Assembly: GCA_031283395.1 (NCBI GenBank)
Contig: JAITBV010000059.1
Location: forward strand, 1 to 11,601
From: Candidatus Adiutrix sp.
Lineage (GTDB): Bacteria; Desulfobacterota; Desulfarculia; Adiutricales; Adiutricaceae
Length of the DNA: 11,601 bases
Reading direction: 5' to 3'
In this document: one piece after another, positions 6,998-11,601 of the stretch
Layout of the letters: each line of letters starts with the position of its first letter
Numbering within the stretch: position 1 is the stretch's first letter
Position numbers and translations under genes: made by a program
The notes under the pieces: model-generated
What the model was told of the DNA's origin: nothing
Databases searched by the model: none
What the model saw: the letters and a program-made list of their open reading frames with translations, nothing else

Positions 6998-8029
6998 GTG
7001 AAAGATAAAGGCCAGGTCACCATCCTGATGGTCGACCCTTCTCTTAAGGCTTTGGAGATCAACGGCGCTGTTCTGCACGAGATGGGTTTTTACAATCATC
7101 TGCAGGCCGAGAACGGCTCCGAAGCCTTGGCCATGTTCAACAACTTCCAGCCGGAAGTGGTGATTTCCAACCTGAACATTCCTATCATCAATGGCCTGAC
7201 TCTTCTGCGTCTGGTGAGGGAGCGGGATACGCCGGAGCGGGAAACCGTTTTCATTCTCTACGGGGAAAACCTGTCCGGCCGGCTGGCGGCGCAGACCGGC
7301 CGGGTAGGGGTCAACGCCTTCATCGCCACGCCCTGCCCTTCGGAAAAATTCAGGGCAGGGCTGGAAGAGGCTTTCAACCCCCAGCCAACGCCGGAGGATG
7401 AGAAAGTTTCGGAATTGCTGCAGACCAGCGCCAGCTTGATTGAGGAAGGCAAACTCGACCAAGCCCTTGAGGCCTGCAAAACGATTCTGGATGTCCATGA
7501 CAATGCCGAAGTGTATTATAATATGGGCTACATCAAAAGCCTCAAAGGGGAATTGGAGGAAGCCCTGGCCTGCTTCAAGCGAGCCACGTCCATCAATGGG
7601 CATCATGTCAAGTCCCATCAGCAGATGGGCCTGATCTATCAGAAAATGGGTAAACCGGAGGAAGCCAGGGCCTGCTTGGAGAAAGCCGCGGAAATCCATA
7701 TGGACCGCAATCAGAACAGTGAAGCTGAAGAAATTTTCAACACTGTCCTCAAATTGCGGCCCGACACCACCAATGTTTACAACAGTCTGGGCATCATCTA
7801 CCGCCGTCAGGGGCGGCTGGAAGATGCCTTGAAGGCTTATGAAAAAGCCCTGAAAGTCCATCAGGATGATGAGTACATCCATTTTAACGCCGCCCGCGTT
7901 CATTTGGATATGAACAGCCCCTCCCTGGCCCAGAGGCACCTTCGCCTGGCCCTGAAAATCAACCCTGATTTCAACGAGGCCATTGACCTTTTGCGGGCCA
8001 CGGAACTGGGCCTGAAGATAAAGATTTAG
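6998..8029 (+). CDS. Pseudo-receiver domain protein with C-terminal TPR repeats
   Basis: A 343-aa cytoplasmic protein with an N-terminal CheY-like receiver fold (about 7-125) and five or more TPR repeats (about 137-326). The fold is recognisable from VTILMVDPS (7-15), VVISNLNIPIINGLTLLRLV (54-73), VFILYGEN (84-91) and NAFIATP (106-112). Every catalytic position is replaced: the acidic pair reads Asp13-Pro14, the phospho-acceptor Asp is Asn58, the Thr/Ser is Tyr88 and the conserved Lys is Thr111. It therefore should not be phosphorylated conventionally and may signal by protein contacts. TPRs such as EVYYNMGYIKSLKGELEEAL (171-190) and VYNSLGIIYRRQGRLEDALK (260-279) are protein-binding. I chose GTG 6998, with GAGG 8 nt upstream; in-frame ATG 6929 would add 23 poorly conserved-looking residues and sits only 7 nt after a TATAAT. 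It heads a five-gene cluster. Confidence 0.85.
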   Translation: MKDKGQVTILMVDPSLKALEINGAVLHEMGFYNHLQAENGSEALAMFNNFQPEVVISNLNIPIINGLTLLRLVRERDTPERETVFILYGENLSGRLAAQTGRVGVNAFIATPCPSEKFRAGLEEAFNPQPTPEDEKVSELLQTSASLIEEGKLDQALEACKTILDVHDNAEVYYNMGYIKSLKGELEEALACFKRATSINGHHVKSHQQMGLIYQKMGKPEEARACLEKAAEIHMDRNQNSEAEEIFNTVLKLRPDTTNVYNSLGIIYRRQGRLEDALKAYEKALKVHQDDEYIHFNAARVHLDMNSPSLAQRHLRLALKINPDFNEAIDLLRATELGLKIKI

Positions 8030-8075
8030 CTCTTTGGATTCTGGTTTGAAGTGATAAACGCCTGGAGAGGTCATT

Positions 8076-8792
8076 ATGTCTGAACTGAAACCGCTGTTGC
8101 CGGATGTGCTGGTCGCCGGCACGACTATTCGGCTCGTGGCTATGGCGACGACCAAGTCCAAGTGGAGCACCATGCTCATCGGAGCCCGGCCTGGCCATTA
8201 CCTGGTGGTGGAAATGCCCATGGTGAACGGCATACGCATGAAACTGGACGAAGGCACTCACTGGTCGGCCAATTTCATCAGCCGGGGAGCTGTCTATAGC
8301 TTCAATACCGAAGTCACGGGCGCCACTTTCCGCCCGGCGCCCATGCTGACCCTTATGTATCCCGAAGTGGTGGAAGTGGCTATGTTGCGCACAGTCAAGC
8401 GCTACCCGGTCAATATTCCCGTTCTGTCCAAGGTGGTTCAGTGGCCCCAGTTTTCGGCGGAGCCGACGGATGACGGCGAGGGGTCCGTTCCGGCGCCGCT
8501 TCCTCCTCAGCCGGAGGCCTCGGTTAAAGGCCTGGTGGTGGACATCTCCGAAGGGGGTTTTTTGATGGCCTGCCCCCAGGCCCTGGCGCCCGATGCGATC
8601 ATGGAAAACAGTTTCTATCTGCCCCGGGAAGAGCCGGTGAGCGGCATTCAGGCCATGGTGCGGACTTGCCGGGGCAAACCCGGCGGCTATTTCATCGGCT
8701 TGGCCTATATCCCTTCCAACAGTCCGCCGGAACCCCTGTCTCGTTTGAACGATTTGATAGCCAGTATTGAAAACATACCTTTAAGGTTGTAG
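8076..8792 (+). CDS. YcgR-like PilZ domain protein (c-di-GMP effector)
   Basis: A 238-aa cytoplasmic c-di-GMP receptor of the YcgR/flagellar brake type. The N-terminal half (about 10-100) fits the PilZN/YcgR N-terminal barrel, with VEMPMVNGIRMKLDEG (45-60) and YSFNTEV (74-80). The PilZ domain carries both nucleotide-binding motifs, RTVKR (105-109, RxxxR) and DISEGG (156-161, DxSxxG), so c-di-GMP binding is likely. Between them is an unusually long acidic/proline-rich linker (about 125-148). In the family, such proteins slow or redirect the flagellar motor or regulate exopolysaccharide. The Shine-Dalgarno GGAGAGG is 5 nt before ATG. It follows the receiver-TPR gene by 46 nt and precedes the FG-GAP gene by 45 nt. 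The symbol ycgR is withheld because orthology cannot be shown by eye. Confidence 0.88.
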   Translation: MSELKPLLPDVLVAGTTIRLVAMATTKSKWSTMLIGARPGHYLVVEMPMVNGIRMKLDEGTHWSANFISRGAVYSFNTEVTGATFRPAPMLTLMYPEVVEVAMLRTVKRYPVNIPVLSKVVQWPQFSAEPTDDGEGSVPAPLPPQPEASVKGLVVDISEGGFLMACPQALAPDAIMENSFYLPREEPVSGIQAMVRTCRGKPGGYFIGLAYIPSNSPPEPLSRLNDLIASIENIPLRL

Positions 8793-8815
8793 AATGGTCA
8801 GATTGATCAATTTAT

Positions 8816-8831
8816 GTCCTTATGAAAGGAC
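8816..8831 (+). promoter_or_regulatory. Hairpin that includes the Shine-Dalgarno of the FG-GAP gene
   Basis: GTCCTT (8816-8821), loop ATGA, AAGGAC (8826-8831) form a perfect 6-bp stem with a tetraloop. The 3' arm contains the AAGGA Shine-Dalgarno, 7 nt before the ATG at 8838. The RNA could mask this ribosome site until opened by temperature, a factor or ribosomes arriving from upstream. The structure is seen; the regulation is inferred. Confidence 0.45.
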
Positions 8832-8837
8832 CTGCCA

Positions 8838-10076
8838 ATGATCGTTAACCGTCTTTTGGGGCTGGTTTTGTTGCTTGGTCTGGCCTTCCCGGCCCTCGGG
8901 CATACCCAGGAAGGGCAGCCCGCTTCCTCCCGCCATCCGGCCTACAACTTGATCGGCCGGGACGCCCCCTCGCCCAGCTCACCCCTGAACCCCAACTTTG
9001 TGGTTGCGGAAGAGGCCCATCTGCGGGAGGGCGGCTTTTGGCGTAGCAGCTACATCAATGAAAATCTGGTGGGGCTGTCAGTGGCCGATATTGACCGTGA
9101 CGGCCAGAACGAGGTCGTTTATGCCAGCGAAAAAAATATTTGGCTCACTCGCTTTAGCGGCAATGCCCTGACCCAATTGGCCAAATATTCGGTCCCGGCC
9201 ACCCAGCGCATAGTTTCGGTGGATGTCTTTGATGTGGATGGGGACGGTCGCCTGGAAATCATCTGTTCAGCCCAGGATGAAAACAACGCCCCAATCAGTT
9301 TCATTTTGAAATTCGACGGCTCTACCCCGACCCCCCTGGCTCAGAAGCTGCCCTGGTATCTGCGGGTCGTCGGCCAGGGGGGCAGCCGTTTCCTGGCCGG
9401 GCAGAAAGCGGCGACCGGCGGCACCCAGGTTTTTACCGGCGGCGTCCAGCGGGTATCTTTAAAAGGTTCGAGCATTGCCAGCCAGGGTTCGGTGGGGTTG
9501 CCGGAATATGTCAATCTTTTCAATTTTGTTCAGGGGCGCCTGGGGTCCGGGGGCATGATGACCGCCGCCATCAGGTTTCCCAGCGAACATATTTTTCTCT
9601 ATGAAAATAAAACCAGGGCTTGGGAAAGCCGCGAAGAATACGGCGGCACCATGACTTATCTGGCTCCCCAGAACTACCGGGAAGCCGGCGACCGCCGGAG
9701 GGAGTTTCTGCCGGCCAGGCTTCTGCTGTTTGACATTGACGGTGACGGCCAGAATGAACTGATAGTGGCCAAAAATGACCGGGGCGGAGTGCCCTTCATG
9801 AGCAATCAACGGGCTTTCACCAGTGGTGTCATTCAGGCCTTCAAATATCAGAACCTTTCCCTGACTCCTTTCTTCCGGACCAGGACTTTGCCTGGAGCGG
9901 TCGTTGACCTCCAACTGGCCGATTTCAAAAATAACGGAACTCTGAGTCTGATCGCGGCCGTGCTGACCCAGCCCAAGAGCGGAATGTTGTCTGAAGGCTT
10001 ATCCCTGATCGTGGCCTATGACATCTCCGTTTCGGCCGCCGAAGCGGCCCCGAAAGCGGTCAGGGGCGGCCAATAA
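8838..10076 (+). CDS. Secreted FG-GAP/VCBS repeat beta-propeller protein
   Basis: A 412-aa exported protein of unknown specific role. The N-terminus is a signal peptide (MIVNRLLGLVLLLGLAFPALG, cleavage probably near residues 21-24) without a lipobox cysteine. Three calcium-binding DxDxDG repeats are clear: DIDRDGQNEV (84-93), DVDGDGRLEI (132-141) and DIDGDGQNEL (299-308). A degenerate fourth occurs at ADFKNNGTL (361-369). These are typical of FG-GAP/VCBS blades as in integrin-alpha-type propellers, which bind proteins or carbohydrates outside the cytoplasm. The wide gap between repeats 2 and 3 suggests weaker blades there. The Shine-Dalgarno AAGGA, 7 nt upstream, lies in a hairpin. No C-terminal membrane anchor or sorting signal is visible, so it is periplasmic or released. 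Its placement between a PilZ gene and a rod-like gene suggests an envelope-linked role. Confidence 0.82.
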   Translation: MIVNRLLGLVLLLGLAFPALGHTQEGQPASSRHPAYNLIGRDAPSPSSPLNPNFVVAEEAHLREGGFWRSSYINENLVGLSVADIDRDGQNEVVYASEKNIWLTRFSGNALTQLAKYSVPATQRIVSVDVFDVDGDGRLEIICSAQDENNAPISFILKFDGSTPTPLAQKLPWYLRVVGQGGSRFLAGQKAATGGTQVFTGGVQRVSLKGSSIASQGSVGLPEYVNLFNFVQGRLGSGGMMTAAIRFPSEHIFLYENKTRAWESREEYGGTMTYLAPQNYREAGDRRREFLPARLLLFDIDGDGQNELIVAKNDRGGVPFMSNQRAFTSGVIQAFKYQNLSLTPFFRTRTLPGAVVDLQLADFKNNGTLSLIAAVLTQPKSGMLSEGLSLIVAYDISVSAAEAAPKAVRGGQ

Positions 10077-10123
10077 CCCCGTTGTTCCGCCGGGTAATCG
10101 ACAAGCTTTGAGAGTGAACTGCC

Positions 10124-10534
10124 ATGTCCCTCGGCTCCCTAGGTTCCGCCTTATACCCGCCACTGTCCGCCTTGAAGGCCTTCGGCGTGGGGTTGCAAAG
10201 CACGGCTCACAATCTGGCCAATGTGCTCACCAATGGTTTTAAGGCCGGGCGGGTGACTTATTCCGATTTGCCCCAAATGTCAGGTGCCGCGGCGAACGGG
10301 CCTCAAAAATTGGCGGTTTCCGGGCCGTTGGTCCCCTACGGCCCCGGCCTGCCTTTGCCGCCTCCGGCCGGTTATCATCCGCTCCTGCCGGCCGGTTTCG
10401 TCGAAGGTTCCACCACCGATATCGCCACGGAAATGGTAAACCTCATAATCACCTCCAGGGCTTACCAGGCCAATGCCAAGGTCGTGCCCACCGTGGATTC
10501 CCTATTGGGAATGGTGATCAATCTGCGGGTTTAA
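10124..10534 (+). CDS. Stand-alone flagellar basal-body rod-like protein
   Basis: A 136-aa protein with both conserved ends of the flagellar rod/hook family and little between. The N-terminal Flg_bb_rod-like segment is LSALKAFGVGLQSTAHNLAN (14-33), followed by TNGFKAGRVTY; the C-terminal Flg_bbr_C-like segment includes IATEMVNLIITSRAYQANAK (100-119) and continues VVPTVDSLLGMVINL. These ends form the coiled-coil of FlgB/C/F/G rod subunits. The middle (about 52-90) is short and proline-rich. Length resembles FlgC (about 135-147 aa), but the C-terminus is closer to the FlgG/FlgE style and no other flagellar gene is nearby, so I do not assign flgC. Like authentic rod proteins it lacks a cleavable signal and would be exported by the flagellar type III system. 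The Shine-Dalgarno is weak (GAGAG about 9 nt upstream). Confidence 0.8.
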   Translation: MSLGSLGSALYPPLSALKAFGVGLQSTAHNLANVLTNGFKAGRVTYSDLPQMSGAAANGPQKLAVSGPLVPYGPGLPLPPPAGYHPLLPAGFVEGSTTDIATEMVNLIITSRAYQANAKVVPTVDSLLGMVINLRV

Positions 10535-10583
10535 TGTCCCCCGGCGGCCTAAACGGCGTCCGGGAATCGATTAAGGAGGGCGT

Positions 10584-11462
10584 ATGGTTGCGGCGGGGCG
10601 TTTTCTGCTTATGTTTTTGATTCTGCTTTCGGCCGGGCCGGCGCTGGCCCAGGAACATCGCCGGTATCAGTTGGCGGACCAGCTTATTCTTTGGGTCCTG
10701 GCCGACTCCCGGAGGGACAGCAATCTGGGGGACGTCTTTCCGGGCAGGGAAGAAATTTTCAGCCGCTATGTTCCTTCCGGCCAGGCTCCGGCGGCCATCC
10801 TGGCTTTTTTGCTCCGCAGCCCGGAAGCGACCATCTTGATCGACGCCGGCCTGGGGAGCGGAACTCTGGCTAAATCCCTGGCGGAGGCGGGCGTGGTTCC
10901 GGGGGATATTTCCCTGGTTCTTCTGACCCATCTGCACGGCGACCATTTGGGCGGCCTGATGACCGATGATCGCCTGACATTTCCCAACGCTCGGATCCGT
11001 TTGGCCGGGGAGGAAAATGATTTCTGGCTGGACGAGGCGAGTTTGGCCAAATTTCCAGACCGCCGGGCCAATTTCGATTTGGCTCGCAAAATTCTGCCCG
11101 CTTATGGGGCGAAAGTCCAGCCCTTCGAGTTCGGTACTGAAGTCGCCCCGGGTTTGACCGCTGTGGCCGCCCTGGGCCATACGCCTGGCCACACGGCCTA
11201 TTTATTGTCCACCGGGAAAGAGAAGATACTTTTCTGGGGTGATTTGATTCATGCGGCGGCCCTTCAGTTTCCCCGGCCGGATTTGAGTCCACGCTACGAC
11301 CTCGACCCGGAGGCCGCTGCTGCGACCAGGTTGGAATTTTTGGATCTGGTGGCCCGGGAGGGCTGGATCGTGGCCGGGGCTCATCTGCCGTTTCCAGGCT
11401 TGGGGCGGGTGACGGCCGTGCCGGGCGAAAGTCCCTCTTTTGCCTTCACGCCCTTGGAATGA
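10584..11462 (+). CDS. Exported metallo-beta-lactamase-fold hydrolase, methyl parathion hydrolase-like
   Basis: A 292-aa zinc-type hydrolase of the MBL fold with an N-terminal signal peptide (MVAAGRFLLMFLILLSAGPA, cleavage probably after ALA, 22/23), so it acts in the periplasm or outside. All seven usual metal ligands of the dinuclear site are present: LTHLHGDHLGG (114-124) gives His116, His118, Asp120 and His121; GHTPGHT (198-204) gives His203; FWGD (217-220) gives Asp220; AGAHLPFPGLG (264-274) gives His267. The HLPFPG motif, FPNA (133-136) and the PRYDLDPEAAAATR stretch resemble the methyl parathion hydrolase/lactonase-like subgroup rather than true beta-lactamases or glyoxalase II. The substrate is unknown; lactones or phosphoesters are family possibilities. 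AGGAGG is 4 nt before ATG. It is last of the five-gene cluster. Confidence 0.87.
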   Translation: MVAAGRFLLMFLILLSAGPALAQEHRRYQLADQLILWVLADSRRDSNLGDVFPGREEIFSRYVPSGQAPAAILAFLLRSPEATILIDAGLGSGTLAKSLAEAGVVPGDISLVLLTHLHGDHLGGLMTDDRLTFPNARIRLAGEENDFWLDEASLAKFPDRRANFDLARKILPAYGAKVQPFEFGTEVAPGLTAVAALGHTPGHTAYLLSTGKEKILFWGDLIHAAALQFPRPDLSPRYDLDPEAAAATRLEFLDLVAREGWIVAGAHLPFPGLGRVTAVPGESPSFAFTPLE

Positions 11463-11476
11463 CAAGTTTACGTAGC

Positions 11477-11493
11477 GCGGCCCCAAAGGCCGC
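11477..11493 (+). terminator. GC hairpin after the MBL-fold gene, possible terminator
   Basis: GCGGCC (11477-11482), loop CCAAA, GGCCGC (11488-11493) make a perfect 6-bp stem 14 nt after the hydrolase stop. No T-run follows; an A-rich stretch begins near 11507. It may be a weak or Rho-assisted terminator that isolates the downstream tRNA, or only an mRNA 3' stabiliser. Confidence 0.35.
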
Positions 11494-11524
11494 CCGTGGC
11501 CTCAAGGAAAACTAGAAAATCAGG

Positions 11525-11599
11525 GCCGGCGTAGCTCAGCGGTAGAGCAGCTGATTCGTAATCAGCAGGTCGCGGGTTCAAATCCCATCGCCGGCTCCA
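11525..11599 (+). tRNA. tRNA-Thr (anticodon CGT)
   Basis: A full cloverleaf is present. The acceptor stem GCCGGCG (11525-11531) pairs with CGCCGGC (11589-11595), followed by discriminator T and an encoded CCA. The D-arm is GCTC-AGCGGTA-GAGC, and the anticodon stem GCTGA/TCAGC encloses TTCGTAA with anticodon CGT (11557-11559), which reads ACG threonine codons. The variable loop is AGGTC and the T-loop is TTCAAAT. The T-stem GCGGG/CCCAT has one C-A mismatch (11573 with 11587) and a terminal G-T wobble. The overall sequence resembles bacterial tRNA-Thr genes. Confidence 0.95.
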
Positions 11600-11601
11600 A
11601 T

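Noticed and set aside
6809..8179. Long minus-strand open frame (456 codons) opposite the receiver-TPR gene
   Set aside because: It is the antisense shadow of a gene with clear TPR and receiver motifs and a good ribosome site; the minus-strand product shows no recognisable domain.
10518..11192. Minus-strand open frame (224 codons) opposite the MBL-fold gene
   Set aside because: It covers the plus-strand HxHxDH coding region and has no domain or ribosome site that I can support.
11525..11601. tRNA 3' end as an integration site of a mobile element
   Set aside because: The window stops at the tRNA and no integrase or duplicated tRNA end is visible, so nothing supports it.

Overview
The window looks like chromosomal DNA of a GC-rich Gram-negative bacterium with a periplasm. 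The protein repertoire fits a Desulfobacterota/deltaproteobacterial-type organism: an E. coli-like five-part liv system, a receiver-TPR protein, a YcgR-type PilZ protein, an FG-GAP secreted protein and an orphan flagellar rod-like protein. This placement is inference from gene content, since no 16S or other marker is present.

Left part (1-4516, minus strand): a branched-chain amino acid (HAAT family) ABC importer operon. In transcription order it encodes a periplasmic binding protein (LivJ/K type), LivH, LivM, LivG and LivF, with LivF cut by the left edge. LivH, LivM, LivG and LivF are packed with stop/start overlaps, which suggests translational coupling. The binding-protein gene is separated from livH by a gap full of GC-rich hairpins, a usual device for making more binding protein than permease.

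Centre (4517-4857): an AT-rich divergent intergenic region, unlike the GC-rich genes around it. It holds the probable liv promoter with an overlapping palindrome (minus) and a cluster of -10-like boxes followed by a GC hairpin for the rightward genes (plus).

Centre right (4858-6864, plus strand): a tight three-gene group. It contains an unrecognised zinc-ribbon/proline-rich protein with a perfect 33-bp in-frame duplication, pyrF (orotidine 5'-phosphate decarboxylase) and rsmD (16S rRNA guanine-N2 methyltransferase), with gaps of 18 and 6 nt.

Right part (6998-11462, plus strand): five co-directional genes separated by 45-49 nt, preceded by a TATAAT box. They encode a pseudo-receiver plus TPR protein, a c-di-GMP-binding PilZ/YcgR-like protein, a secreted FG-GAP repeat protein, a stand-alone flagellar rod-like protein and an exported MPH-like metallo-beta-lactamase-fold hydrolase. 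Two are probably cytoplasmic adaptor or signalling proteins and two have signal peptides. This is the most likely place for an undescribed system, possibly a c-di-GMP-linked surface or motility function, but the joint function is inference only.

The window ends with a tRNA-Thr(CGT) gene with encoded CCA (11525-11599). No insertion sequence, CRISPR array, integrase or clear sign of recent transfer was seen.
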